This document shows positions 1-6,839 of a stretch of 11,280 nucleotides of DNA, one piece after another; positions within the stretch are counted from its first letter, which is position 1, and each line of letters begins with the position of its first letter. Both the position numbers and the translations under genes were made by a program. Origin of the DNA: Candidatus Bathyarchaeum sp. (GTDB lineage Archaea > Thermoproteota > Bathyarchaeia > Bathyarchaeales > Bathyarchaeaceae); assembly GCA_003096255.1 (NCBI GenBank), contig PIXS01000188.1, positions 1 through 11,280 of the forward strand, given 5' to 3'. The notes below the pieces were generated by a model. It searched no databases. It was not told where the DNA came from and saw only the letters and a list, made by a program, of their open reading frames with translations.

Positions 1-144
1 CTCCTAATCTTTTTTATTTACTTTTTACTCGTTATGCAGCGTAATGTGTAGAGAAAACAGTCGTTTCAGTTATTTTAACTTTTTGAAGGAAAATCATGAA
101 GCAAAACACCATTCCAACATTCTGCACATACGCAACTGAGTTTC

Positions 145-729
145 CTAGCGCGAAGAACGAGCGATTCGCTCCATCTCATTGCGCTTCTTCACAGCATAAC
201 TCTTCACGTCATTTTTGGCAGCCATAATCAACTCTTCAGCAAGATACTCATCCAAAGCCTTGGGGTTACCAAAAGACTGCTTTCTTGCGCCCTCAGAAAG
301 AAAACGTAACGCAAGATCAACTCGCCTCTGAGGAGAAATGTCCACAGCCATGTGATAGGCGATGCCACCGTAACTGATACGTGTAGTATCCTCGCCAGGA
401 GAAGTGTTTTCCACTGCACTGACAAGAACCTGTACAGGGTTCTCTCCTGTGCGAATGTTGATTATTTCGAAAGCGTTCTTTACCAAGTTTATGGCTCGCG
501 TCTTCTTGCCGGCACTACTGCCAGGACGCATAAGATTGTTTATGAGCCTTTCAACTATGCTGACTTTAGCCTTGTGGAATTTTCCATGCTCATGTCTACC
601 CATGCTGTGGGGAACATACACGGGTTTAAGAGATATGTATTGCTGGAGCCCAGGGTCATCTAACTGAATGTCCTCGAAACTCCATTTTCCGAACAGCTTT
701 ATCTCTTGTACCTTACTCAAACGAGACAC
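145..729 (-). CDS. rps7: Small ribosomal subunit protein uS7
   Basis: Binds the 3' major domain of 16S rRNA and nucleates assembly of the small-subunit head, next to the E and P sites. The 194-residue product has the family's central signature at about residues 95-140 ([20 protein letters not shown], then [10 protein letters not shown] and [10 protein letters not shown]) and the typical archaeal tail with LAEELIMAA and a basic end ([11 protein letters not shown]). Length fits archaeal uS7, which is longer than the bacterial form of about 156 residues. It starts with GTG at 727-729. It follows rps12 by 65 bases, the conserved archaeal order. No clear Shine-Dalgarno site precedes the GTG, but an AT-rich TATA-like stretch at 758-767 lies about 33 nt upstream, so it may also have its own promoter. 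The usual downstream partner (an elongation factor gene) is not visible in the remaining 144 bases. Confidence 0.97.
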   Translation of the reverse strand: MSRLSKVQEIKLFGKWSFEDIQLDDPGLQQYISLKPVYVPHSMGRHEHGKFHKAKVSIVERLINNLMRPGSSAGKKTRAINLVKNAFEIINIRTGENPVQVLVSAVENTSPGEDTTRISYGGIAYHMAVDISPQRRVDLALRFLSEGARKQSFGNPKALDEYLAEELIMAAKNDVKSYAVKKRNEMERIARSSR

Positions 730-794
730 CTTGACAAAGGTTCTGGGTTAAGAAACCAATATTTAAGGGTTGTTTAGAGACCAGACCATTTTCC

Positions 795-1256
795 TTATCG
801 CATGGGCTTCTCTTTTCTACCAAGAACCAACTCATTAAGGGAAACCCCATTAATGGTCGAAACCTTCCACCTGACACCAGGAAGGTCACCCATAGCTCCA
901 CCACGGGAACCACCAATTCCCTCCACCACAACCTCATCGTGTTCATCAACCACGTTGAGGGCACCGTCTCCAGGAAGAAAAGCAGTTATTACTCTGCCAT
1001 TCTTGATGAGCTGCGTTCTAACACATTTCCTGATGGCGCTGTTTGGCTGCTTGCTTTCGACGCCAACCTTTTCTAAGACTATTCCGCGGGCCATAGGAGC
1101 CCCTTTCAGCGGATCAGATTTAACATCCAATCTAAGCATTCGACGCTTGTAGTAGACGTCCTTCCATCTGAAGTTCTTTCGTTTCGCAAGCAATTTTCTT
1201 GCTGCTAGTTCGCCTTTTGGTGATTTGGAGCCCATACTTTTCTGTCCTCTAACCAT
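795..1256 (-). CDS. rps12: Small ribosomal subunit protein uS12
   Basis: A decoding-centre protein that contacts the A-site codon-anticodon helix. The 153-residue product has the family hallmarks: [18 protein letters not shown] at about 70-87, the LPGDG loop at 94-98, and [18 protein letters not shown] at 115-132, including the PGVR loop near the decoding site. Length fits the archaeal/eukaryotic form. The start chosen is ATG at 1254-1256, because an A/T-rich box (GATATTTAAAC on the plus strand, 1273-1283) lies about 22 nt upstream and there is no Shine-Dalgarno site, which suggests a leaderless mRNA. A second Met at residue 8 (MGSKSPKGE), where several archaeal relatives begin, is the alternative. 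In many archaea this gene follows rpoA2, rpl30e and nusA; here the upstream neighbour is instead an unrelated small hypothetical. Confidence 0.97.
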   Translation of the reverse strand: MVRGQKSMGSKSPKGELAARKLLAKRKNFRWKDVYYKRRMLRLDVKSDPLKGAPMARGIVLEKVGVESKQPNSAIRKCVRTQLIKNGRVITAFLPGDGALNVVDEHDEVVVEGIGGSRGGAMGDLPGVRWKVSTINGVSLNELVLGRKEKPMR

Positions 1257-1272
1257 TCTATTTTAAGGTTCT

Positions 1273-1283
1273 GATATTTAAAC
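1273..1283 (-). promoter_or_regulatory. TATA-like box of rps12
   Basis: On the minus strand this reads GTTTAAATATC, centred about 22 nt before the rps12 ATG, with no ribosome binding site between. It fits an archaeal box A driving a leaderless or near-leaderless transcript. Position-based inference only. Confidence 0.45.
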
Positions 1284-1423
1284 AGTCCAGATTCACAAAC
1301 TCACATAAATACGATTCGCAAAAAATCTGTGTGATTAACACTGTTTTATTGTTGAAAAATCTGTGTATTCGCCCTTTTTTCGTGTTTTAGATTTGGTTGG
1401 AAGGCTGCTAGGAGGGGCATAGG

Positions 1424-1666
1424 TTAGAAGGTTTCGAGGGCGACGTCTTCGTCGCACAGGATTTCGTACGGTGTTGTTTTGTAGCCAATCATTGGTTTGG
1501 TTTTGATTATGATTTTTTCCCATCTTTTGCGTTCTATGCTGTATCTGAAGTTGTGCGTGTTAGGTTTTAGGAGGCATCGGTAGCCTAGGTATCGTTCATT
1601 TTGGAAAACGAGCCTCATTTTGTCTTTGCATTGTGGGTCTGCGCAGGGAAGTGTTGCCCTCAACAT
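1424..1666 (-). CDS. Small hypothetical protein with Cys/His residues
   Basis: I do not recognise this 80-residue protein. Cys8, Cys13, Cys31 and His38 are spaced C-x4-C-x17-C-x6-H, which could hold one zinc ion as in a degenerate zinc ribbon; the middle is basic and aromatic (NFRYSIERKRWEKIIIKTK, 39-57) and the tail acidic. That mix would suit a small nucleic-acid-binding protein, but this is inference. The ATG at 1664-1666 is preceded by a TATA-like TTCTTTATGG (about 1689-1698) some 28 nt upstream with no Shine-Dalgarno site, consistent with a leaderless transcript. It stands alone: 167 bases to rps12 downstream, 95 bases from the nuclease-like gene upstream. A competing frame over 1335-1523 lacks these features. 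Confidence 0.65.
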   Translation of the reverse strand: MLRATLPCADPQCKDKMRLVFQNERYLGYRCLLKPNTHNFRYSIERKRWEKIIIKTKPMIGYKTTPYEILCDEDVALETF

Positions 1667-1740
1667 TTTTATCAGATGTAGTAAGATTCCATAAAGAAGT
1701 TAATAAGCTTAACGAATTATGCAACCAAATCCAGAAACAT

Positions 1741-1758
1741 GAAAAAGAACCAAAAAAG
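1741..1758 (-). terminator. T-rich terminator after the nuclease-like gene
   Basis: Just past the stop codon of the gene ending at 1762, the minus strand carries a T6 run (1752-1757) and a T5 run (1742-1746). Archaeal RNA polymerase commonly stops at such oligo-T tracts without a hairpin. No strong stem is seen. Confidence 0.45.
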
Positions 1759-1761
1759 TAA

Positions 1762-2598
1762 CTAATTTCCAGAAAGAATTGCCTTCGCGCCGTCAATGAG
1801 TGGCGCAAGCTTCTGTTTGGAGATTCCTGTTTGTCTTCGGAGATGTGTTGTGTTTGTTTCAGTCAGCTGTTTTAGGAGGATTATGTTGTTGGATGTTAGT
1901 TTGTTTCTGGTTGTGGGGCTTAGTGTTTTGAGGATTGTTATGGGGTAGAGTTTTTTTGTTTCGATCATTGTTTGTAGGTCTTGGTTTTTGGGGGAGCTCC
2001 AGCTTATGTGTTTGATGTTTCGGCAGTTGGCGTAGCGTTTTGCGTGTTCTGAGAGTTTGGTGTTGCAGACTATCATGGCGTAGTCGATTTTTAGGTTGTT
2101 GTGTCCGAGTTGGTGTCCTTCGGTTAGGTCTTCGAATACGGCTCTTGAGATGCGGCTTACGTCGAGGCTTGTTGGCGTGTGATATTTGTAGTGGTGCTTG
2201 ACTTCTACGATGCAGGTTTTGCCGTCTTTTGTGGCCACAGCATCAACTTCATGTTCTACGCATCTGCCTCGGATAATCTGGTTTGGGGTAACTTTGTAGC
2301 CGTGTTCACTTAGCAGAAGCTGGATGTACTGTTCAAAGTCGGGTGCTGATCGGAGAAGGCTAAGGGAGCGCCGTAAATCGGTTTGCAACTTCATTACGGG
2401 CTTGTATTTTTTTAGGCGCCTGTATATCATTTGGAGGATTCGTCTCGTCGTTATTCCGTCGTAGAGTCGGCTTTCAATTTCGTTGGCAATTGTTTCCGCG
2501 GTTTCTTGTGTCGCACCCATCCGTAAACAAGTTCGAACAATCTTCCATTTACTGAACTCTTCCCTTGTTCCGTTAGCCTTCGTAACCAAAACAGCCAA
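1762..2598 (-). CDS. ATP-cone / Mrr-type nuclease protein
   Basis: A three-part protein of 278 residues. Residues 1-85 resemble an ATP-cone, the nucleotide-sensing domain known from ribonucleotide reductase and NrdR (VTKANGTREEFSKWKIVRTC at the start, then GATQETAETIANEIESRLYDGITTRRI). Residues 86-200 form a restriction-endonuclease-like core of Mrr type: FEQYIQLLLSEHGY, then RCVEHEVDAVA, then CIVEVKHH. Asp119, Glu132 and Lys134 fit the D-ExK catalytic pattern, so cleavage activity looks intact. Residues 225-275 (LTSNNIILLKQL...RRQTGISKQKLAPLIDGA) look like a helix-hairpin-helix DNA-binding tail. The TTG start at 2596-2598 has a GGTGA Shine-Dalgarno match at 2606-2610, about 7 nt upstream. 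Likely a DNA-processing or repair nuclease tuned by nucleotides; its target is unknown. It lies 39 bases after the ECF gene and could be cotranscribed with it. Confidence 0.85.
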   Translation of the reverse strand: MAVLVTKANGTREEFSKWKIVRTCLRMGATQETAETIANEIESRLYDGITTRRILQMIYRRLKKYKPVMKLQTDLRRSLSLLRSAPDFEQYIQLLLSEHGYKVTPNQIIRGRCVEHEVDAVATKDGKTCIVEVKHHYKYHTPTSLDVSRISRAVFEDLTEGHQLGHNNLKIDYAMIVCNTKLSEHAKRYANCRNIKHISWSSPKNQDLQTMIETKKLYPITILKTLSPTTRNKLTSNNIILLKQLTETNTTHLRRQTGISKQKLAPLIDGAKAILSGN

Positions 2599-2637
2599 CC
2601 TTTTTTCACCACAGAAGATAATCCATTTGAAGCTTCA

Positions 2638-3249
2638 TTAATTTACAAGAAATTTTGCTTTTAGTTTAAGATAATTGTTTGTCTTTCTGGCAATTAGGTA
2701 CGCTGTTGGCACGGCGTATAATGTGCTTGTTATGTTGTAAATGATGAAAGCAGGTACTAGTGACAAAATGTAAGCTTCAGGTATTGAACGTCCTAAGGCC
2801 AAAGGAAGCAAAATACTGTATATAACGGCATAATCAATTATGGGCATTAAACCTCCTCGAAATACAGTAGCAAAAACGGTAGAAAGGAAAGATTTCTTCT
2901 TTTCGTTTAAGTTTTGACCTGAAGCAATCTTTCGCTTTATCAATCTACTAGCAAGAAATATTCCTGAGAACATAAACAGGTGAACTATAATGCCCATTGG
3001 ATACACAACAATGCCTCCTGGACCCATAGGAAAGAAAATCTCTTGACCAATTATGTGGATTATTTCAATCAGAAATCCTATCTTGAACCCGTAAATCATG
3101 AATGCAACCAATATTGGGATCTCATATAACGCATAGAAAAAACCTGGATGATAAAAAGTTGGAATTCTCACAGCGTTCAATATGATGGCTAAAGCAGCAA
3201 AGACAGCTATCAAAGAAACTGATCGAGCATTCAAAGCAAATCTTTCCAT
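2638..3249 (-). CDS. ECF transporter S component-like membrane protein
   Basis: A 203-residue integral membrane protein, probably the substrate-binding S component of an energy-coupling factor vitamin importer. It shows about six hydrophobic segments (roughly 11-28, 36-54, 56-72, 80-101, 122-150 and 155-186). The first helix is Ala-rich and ends with AIILNAVRIP; it is followed by YEIPILVAFMIYGFKIGFL (42-60), a pattern resembling S proteins of the riboflavin/RibU type. A charged cytoplasmic loop (KRKIASGQNLNEKKK) lies at about 105-119. The ATG at 3247-3249 has a TATA-like TTTTATATA box centred about 23 nt upstream and only a poor Shine-Dalgarno match, so leaderless expression is likely. No EcfA ATPase or EcfT gene is nearby, so it probably shares a module encoded elsewhere. 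The substrate cannot be told, and I found no riboswitch-like structure upstream. Confidence 0.72.
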   Translation of the reverse strand: MERFALNARSVSLIAVFAALAIILNAVRIPTFYHPGFFYALYEIPILVAFMIYGFKIGFLIEIIHIIGQEIFFPMGPGGIVVYPMGIIVHLFMFSGIFLASRLIKRKIASGQNLNEKKKSFLSTVFATVFRGGLMPIIDYAVIYSILLPLALGRSIPEAYILSLVPAFIIYNITSTLYAVPTAYLIARKTNNYLKLKAKFLVN

Positions 3250-3266
3250 GTATCACACTTCTTCAG

Positions 3267-3278
3267 TATATAAAATTT
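3267..3278 (-). promoter_or_regulatory. TATA-like box of the ECF S-component gene
   Basis: Minus strand AAATTTTATATA, centred about 23 nt before the ATG at 3249. A good archaeal box A at the distance expected for a leaderless mRNA. Confidence 0.55.
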
Positions 3279-3355
3279 GACTTTGCAGTGAATATTACGC
3301 ATTCTCCAGTTCACAATTTTACAATAAATCAGCTCGTTTGTTGCTTGGAATCAAT

Positions 3356-5428
3356 TCAAAGAAAAGTAGTTTCGACATAGACATCTTTGGCTAATAGTCC
3401 GTCTGTTGCAGGACCTTGATATTTGGTTTCTTGATGGATGAATGTGATGTAAGCGTCGCAATAATTCAATTGATTTATGTCTTTTACTCCGTTATGTTGT
3501 AGTACATCATATGCGCGGGTCTTAGTTTGTCCTGTACCCTCAAGTATCAGTACTGAAGGGGGAAGAGGGTCCTGATTAGAAAGTAATGATATTGGTTTTG
3601 TCCAAGCTACAAAAAGTGTTTTACCATGGAATTGGATTTGCAATTCACTTTTTTTGAAAAGATTGTAATTGTTATTGGCAGTTACAGGACTGCCCTTAAA
3701 TCGAGCAAACCATACATGCGAGGCTTTTGGATTATTTGCAGCAACAGCCACAGGAACGTAACAATATCCTATTGGGGTGTTGAGCCACGAGTGCAAGATA
3801 ATCGCGTCTTCGGCACCAAATGTTGATTCTTTATCTATTTTATAGACACTTAACAATAATTTGGGATAATCAAAATTTGTGTGGGGATGAATTAGGGCAT
3901 GGCCTGTAGTTGCACAGGCAGTAATAACATCCGAATTTCTTCTTGTTGAAGATGTCTTATATGATAAAATTTTATCGCGCACATCTTGTTCCGTTATCTT
4001 GGCTTTGTCGGCTATAGTGGTTAGTTCACTAACAGTAGATAAACGATCAATGAATTTGTATTTCTTCAATTTGCGTCCGCGCTCAAAAAGATCCTCAGAC
4101 ATAGATGCTTGTTTTTTGATGATTGCTTCAACTGTTGAAGAGGTGGGAACTACAGAATTTTTCCAAAGCTCAAATAACATTTTGTTAGTTTTTTGAACAT
4201 ACTCTAAGTCATTAGAATATAATGTTCGTTCGTAAGTTCCAAGAGATCCTTGGCTCTTAATCGCATGTTTCAGGTTAAATTGAAAAAAGTGTTTCCCATC
4301 AATAGTAATTGTTTTTAAATAATCATTGGGAACGTGTCGAACTTCACAGAAATCAGCTAATTGTAAGCATGCCCTCAAATTTTCGCGAGAAATAGGAGCC
4401 ATTATTTTGACTGCTACGCCATTACTAGTGAGTTTTTTCAAACATGATGAATCATGCCAGTAGGATAGAATATCCTCCGAAGAAGTTACCATCACAATTT
4501 CTTCTTTTGCTGTTTGGAGAATTTCATTAAATTTTGTAATTGCTAAGTTTTCATCTTCAATAATTTCTGTTCGCTGAGGAGATACGCCTGTCTCTAGTTC
4601 ACGTATTTTTTGGTTAATATCTGTTGAATTTCGCCATATTTCCTCAAAAACACTTGAAAGGAGGTCGGCTATTGAAGTTGCGTTAGTAAATAGGCAAACG
4701 TAACCATTTTGTACCTCTAAATCACCAGTTCGTGGGGAAAGGAAATACAATACTTCTTTATTATCACGCAATACCATTTTAGGAAAAGGAGATAACCCAA
4801 TGTCAGCATTTCTGCTTTTGAGTTTCAATTCAGGATTAACGTCTTCTAGAAAGCGCTTAATCGCTGAAAGCTGATGCTTAGGAATCTCAGTTATAAGTCT
4901 AAAATTAATTTGCAATTTCTTCGGATGGTTCAGGATAGAATCTAAAACGCCAAATTGTTCAGCCCTAAATAATTCTGAAAGATTGGAAATTACTGAAAAC
5001 TGATTGGTTGTTTCTTGTATCATTTGCTGGATTTTCGAATACACATATTTTTTTCCTTTGATTATCGCGAATTTGGGTAAACTTGTTTTAAGTCCAGAGA
5101 GGCTAATTGATTGCCAGTCTGCAATGAGCTTGCCGGTATTTTGTTTGATTGTTTTTGCGTCTTCCATTTTTGTTTTGGCAAACAAGTCAAGAAGCTTATC
5201 AAAGGGTATAGCCACGAATTTAGCAGGCCTATCCAAGGTTGCACTTACAATTCCCTTATTCTGGAGACCTCGTATTATCGGATAGAATCTTTGCTTTGTA
5301 ATTCCAAGGGCGGCTGTGATTTCTTTTGATTTTTTTGGACCTTCTTTTGCCAGATAGAAATAGATTTTTGCTTCTGTTTTTTTGAGACCTAGGTCAGTAA
5401 GGGTTATTAGCATTTTTTCTTTGCTCAC
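3356..5428 (-). CDS. Large TrmB-family transcription regulator with two PLD-like halves
   Basis: A 690-residue protein. Residues 6-80 are a TrmB-type winged helix (LTDLGLKKTEAKIYFYLAKE, then EITAALGITKQRFYPIIRGL). Two phospholipase-D-like sensor halves follow, about 120-270 and 290-425. They appear to be duplicates: each ends in a strand-helix unit closing with FEEIWRNS or LFELWKNS. Neither has an HxK-type catalytic motif, so they probably sense a ligand rather than cut. A region at about 440-500 includes a possible second helical DNA-binding stretch. Residues 500-690 form a C-terminal domain I do not recognise. The start chosen is GTG at 5426-5428, with GGAG at 5437-5440 about 8 nt upstream; a longer frame to 5473 has no ribosome binding site. 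A relative of its N-terminus is the next gene upstream. The ligand and target genes are unknown. Confidence 0.82.
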   Translation of the reverse strand: MSKEKMLITLTDLGLKKTEAKIYFYLAKEGPKKSKEITAALGITKQRFYPIIRGLQNKGIVSATLDRPAKFVAIPFDKLLDLFAKTKMEDAKTIKQNTGKLIADWQSISLSGLKTSLPKFAIIKGKKYVYSKIQQMIQETTNQFSVISNLSELFRAEQFGVLDSILNHPKKLQINFRLITEIPKHQLSAIKRFLEDVNPELKLKSRNADIGLSPFPKMVLRDNKEVLYFLSPRTGDLEVQNGYVCLFTNATSIADLLSSVFEEIWRNSTDINQKIRELETGVSPQRTEIIEDENLAITKFNEILQTAKEEIVMVTSSEDILSYWHDSSCLKKLTSNGVAVKIMAPISRENLRACLQLADFCEVRHVPNDYLKTITIDGKHFFQFNLKHAIKSQGSLGTYERTLYSNDLEYVQKTNKMLFELWKNSVVPTSSTVEAIIKKQASMSEDLFERGRKLKKYKFIDRLSTVSELTTIADKAKITEQDVRDKILSYKTSSTRRNSDVITACATTGHALIHPHTNFDYPKLLLSVYKIDKESTFGAEDAIILHSWLNTPIGYCYVPVAVAANNPKASHVWFARFKGSPVTANNNYNLFKKSELQIQFHGKTLFVAWTKPISLLSNQDPLPPSVLILEGTGQTKTRAYDVLQHNGVKDINQLNYCDAYITFIHQETKYQGPATDGLLAKDVYVETTFL

Positions 5429-5434
5429 ATAGGT

Positions 5435-5442
5435 CTCTCCTT
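5435..5442 (-). promoter_or_regulatory. Ribosome binding site deciding the GTG start of the large TrmB gene
   Basis: Minus strand AAGGAGAG, 6 nt before GTG at 5428. It favours this start over an ATG 45 bases upstream, which would place the site inside the coding region. Confidence 0.65.
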
Positions 5443-5492
5443 TAACTTCCCAGTTATTTACGTGATAAGACAATAATGAAATTATTTTTTTC

Positions 5493-5508
5493 CATCAAAA
5501 TAATGATG
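5493..5508. promoter_or_regulatory. Palindromic candidate operator of the large TrmB gene
   Basis: CATCA and TGATG arms (5493-5497 and 5504-5508) separated by 6 A/T bases. On the minus strand it lies directly downstream of a TATA-like TTGTATATTTA (5509-5519), where a bound protein would block polymerase. It lies in the 97-base gap between the two TrmB-type genes, which suggests autoregulation. Inferred from position and symmetry. Confidence 0.4.
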
Positions 5509-5519
5509 TAAATATACAA
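5509..5519 (-). promoter_or_regulatory. TATA-like box of the large TrmB gene
   Basis: Minus strand TTGTATATTTA, about 85 nt before the GTG start. If used, it gives the mRNA a leader of roughly 55-60 nt, consistent with the gene having a Shine-Dalgarno site. Confidence 0.4.
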
Positions 5520-5521
5520 GA

Positions 5522-5866
5522 TTATTTGCCGTTACTCCAGTTTACAGCTTTCCAACAGGACAAGAGCTCTTTTTTATTTCCAATGATTTCTTTTGATTTT
5601 TCAATTTTATGATTAATCAATATTTCTAACACTTCTTCGAATGGAAGAGCTGAAATAACAGAAGGGCGAGTTTCGGTCACATTAATAATTTTTTTATTCC
5701 GCAGTTTTTTTAGGATTGGATAAAGTTGTTGTTTATTGATTCTCATTTCCTTGACTAGAGTTTTAGCGGTCATAGGACCTCTTACCGCAATTGCAATGTA
5801 AACTCTTGAATCGGTTTCTGAAAGCCCTAAGCCTACAAGGGCGTTTAATATTCTTCCTAGACTCAT
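5522..5866 (-). CDS. Stand-alone TrmB-type winged-helix protein
   Basis: A 114-residue protein made of a TrmB-family winged helix and a short helical tail. It aligns along its whole length with the N-terminal part of the large regulator downstream: LGLSETDSRVYIAIAVRGP against LGLKKTEAKIYFYLAKEGP, INKQQLYPILKKL against ITKQRFYPIIRGL, and ALPFEEVLEIL against AIPFDKLLDLF. It stops after CWKAVNWSNGK, just where the sensor half begins in the large protein. The start chosen is ATG at 5864-5866, with GGGAG about 8 nt upstream; an ATG 21 bases earlier has only a T-rich leader. The 97-base gap after it shows no remnant of a sensor domain, so it is either an old truncation or a real one-domain protein that could form dimers or mixed dimers with the large paralogue. 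Confidence 0.8.
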   Translation of the reverse strand: MSLGRILNALVGLGLSETDSRVYIAIAVRGPMTAKTLVKEMRINKQQLYPILKKLRNKKIINVTETRPSVISALPFEEVLEILINHKIEKSKEIIGNKKELLSCWKAVNWSNGK

Positions 5867-5889
5867 TGATGCTTCTCCCAAATTCATAA

Positions 5890-5901
5890 GAAAGAAAAAA
5901 G
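5890..5901 (-). terminator. T-rich terminator after the secreted-protein gene
   Basis: Minus strand C-T6-C-TTT-C, about 31 nt past the stop codon of the secreted protein. An 11-base palindrome (GTTCGACGAAC, 5921-5931) directly beside that stop could form a small stem before the T run. Together they would separate this gene from the TrmB pair. Confidence 0.4.
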
Positions 5902-5931
5902 GAGGGTTGTTTGATTTTGTGTTCGACGAAC

Positions 5932-6552
5932 TTAATTGCCAAGATAATTCAAAGTACCAACGTTATCTAACACAAAGATGACAGTTTGAGTGGCAATGTC
6001 GTACTCAAAATATCCTTCTCTAATGCCCATAACCTTGACGTTTTGTTCGTTTACTTCACCATGTCCACTGAATGTTCCGCTTGCATAGAATTCCCCCGCA
6101 GCTAAATCATAATAAGCTCTTTCGTTGGCCATTATTTCAACATAATTTCCGTTCCATTCGACGCGCTCATAAACTCTGTAATTGAATGCTAACAGTGTTG
6201 GCGAAAGTTGTACCATTACTACATAAAGTGACCCTTCATAACCGCTGATAGGTATTGGTTCTTCATTGATACCTACTTGTATAGTGTTTATTCCGTTGGG
6301 ATCAAGTGTCCAATCGCCATAGATGTGTGTGACTTTGGGATTAAGGGCTTCAGGAGGATTTGTTTTCATATCAATAATAACTCGACCGCCTATTGGTTCT
6401 TCTCCTTCGGGTTCTTGAGGATTTGTGGAATGCCACAAAAAGTATTCAAATTTCGGGTTATTTTTTTCTGAACTCGGTTTTGCCATTACTAAGGGCGTTA
6501 ACATGAGTGAGAAAACGAGAAGTGTTGTCATTACAATTATTTTCTTGTTCAT
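5932..6552 (-). CDS. Secreted hypothetical protein
   Basis: A 206-residue protein of unknown function. Residues 1-24 form a clear Sec signal peptide (MNKK, then a hydrophobic run ending LTPLVMA, likely cut after Ala24). The mature part is acidic, rich in aromatic residues, Asn and Gly, and looks all-beta: alternating strands such as GGRVIIDMK (55-63), YVVMVQLSPTLLAFNYRVYE (about 110-129) and YFEYDIATQTVIFVLDNVG near the end. No cysteines and no C-terminal anchor, so it is probably released or held by other proteins. The ATG has a perfect archaeal ribosome binding site 5 nt upstream, so it should be well translated. A TATA-like AAAATAAATGG lies near 6602-6612. Its position before the TrmB genes, on the same strand, makes it a candidate target of them. 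Confidence 0.75.
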   Translation of the reverse strand: MNKKIIVMTTLLVFSLMLTPLVMAKPSSEKNNPKFEYFLWHSTNPQEPEGEEPIGGRVIIDMKTNPPEALNPKVTHIYGDWTLDPNGINTIQVGINEEPIPISGYEGSLYVVMVQLSPTLLAFNYRVYERVEWNGNYVEIMANERAYYDLAAGEFYASGTFSGHGEVNEQNVKVMGIREGYFEYDIATQTVIFVLDNVGTLNYLGN

Positions 6553-6556
6553 TTTT

Positions 6557-6567
6557 TCACCTCCCCC
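6557..6567 (-). promoter_or_regulatory. Perfect Shine-Dalgarno site
   Basis: Minus strand GGGGGAGGTGA, including the full GGAGGTGA complement of the archaeal 16S 3' end, 4-5 nt before the ATG of the secreted-protein gene. Unusually strong compared with the other genes here. Confidence 0.8.
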
Positions 6568-6613
6568 TGATGATTCAGTTGACTTCTATCTAGGAAAATG
6601 TCCATTTATTTTG

Positions 6614-6636
6614 TAGTCAAGCAAAAAGGTTGACTA
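6614..6636. promoter_or_regulatory. Inverted repeat upstream of the secreted-protein promoter
   Basis: Perfect 7-base arms TAGTCAA (6614-6620) and TTGACTA (6630-6636) with a 9-base spacer, directly upstream of the TATA-like box at about 6602-6612. This is a position where archaeal activators bind. No protein is assigned to it; one of the TrmB-type proteins nearby is a candidate. Confidence 0.35.
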
Positions 6637-6727
6637 ACAGCCACAATGCCCATGAAAAAAGCAGTCCGGCATTTTTTAGGAAACGTAAATAAAGATGTTG
6701 TCGTAAATGTGGTCGAGAACAGATTGT

Positions 6728-6801
6728 GGCCGGGATGAGGTAGTCTGGTAGCCTATAGGTCTGTGGAGCCTAGCGCCTGGGTTCAAATCCCGGTCCCGGC
6801 C
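6728..6801 (+). tRNA. tRNA-His (GTG)
   Basis: A full cloverleaf: acceptor GCCGGGA/TCCCGGC (6729-6735 with 6794-6800), D stem AGGT/GCCT, anticodon stem TAGGT/GCCTA with loop CTGTGGA, and T arm CTGGG-TTCAAAT-CCCGG. The anticodon GTG is at 6763-6765. Identity is confirmed by an encoded extra G at position -1 (6728) facing C73 (6801), the histidine hallmark recognised by HisRS. CCA is not encoded and must be added after transcription. An AT-rich stretch near 6685-6694 may be the promoter. Its 3' end faces the end of the transglutaminase-like gene, 38 bases away. Confidence 0.95.
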
Positions 6802-6839
6802 CTTTCCTCTTATCAAGTTACAGAATTGGCACTTTTTCG

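Noticed and set aside
802..1152. Plus-strand open frame of 116 codons across rps12
   Set aside because: It is the antisense of a clear uS12 gene, with Pro/Ser/Thr-rich composition typical of a shadow frame.
3250..3355. A riboswitch before the ECF S-component gene
   Set aside because: The TATA-like box is only about 23 nt before the ATG, leaving no room for a structured leader, and no conserved aptamer pattern is seen.
6645..6678. Stem AATGCC/GGCATT followed by a T run on the plus strand, resembling a terminator
   Set aside because: No plus-strand gene lies upstream of it, and the 6-base stem has a 17-base loop; likely chance.
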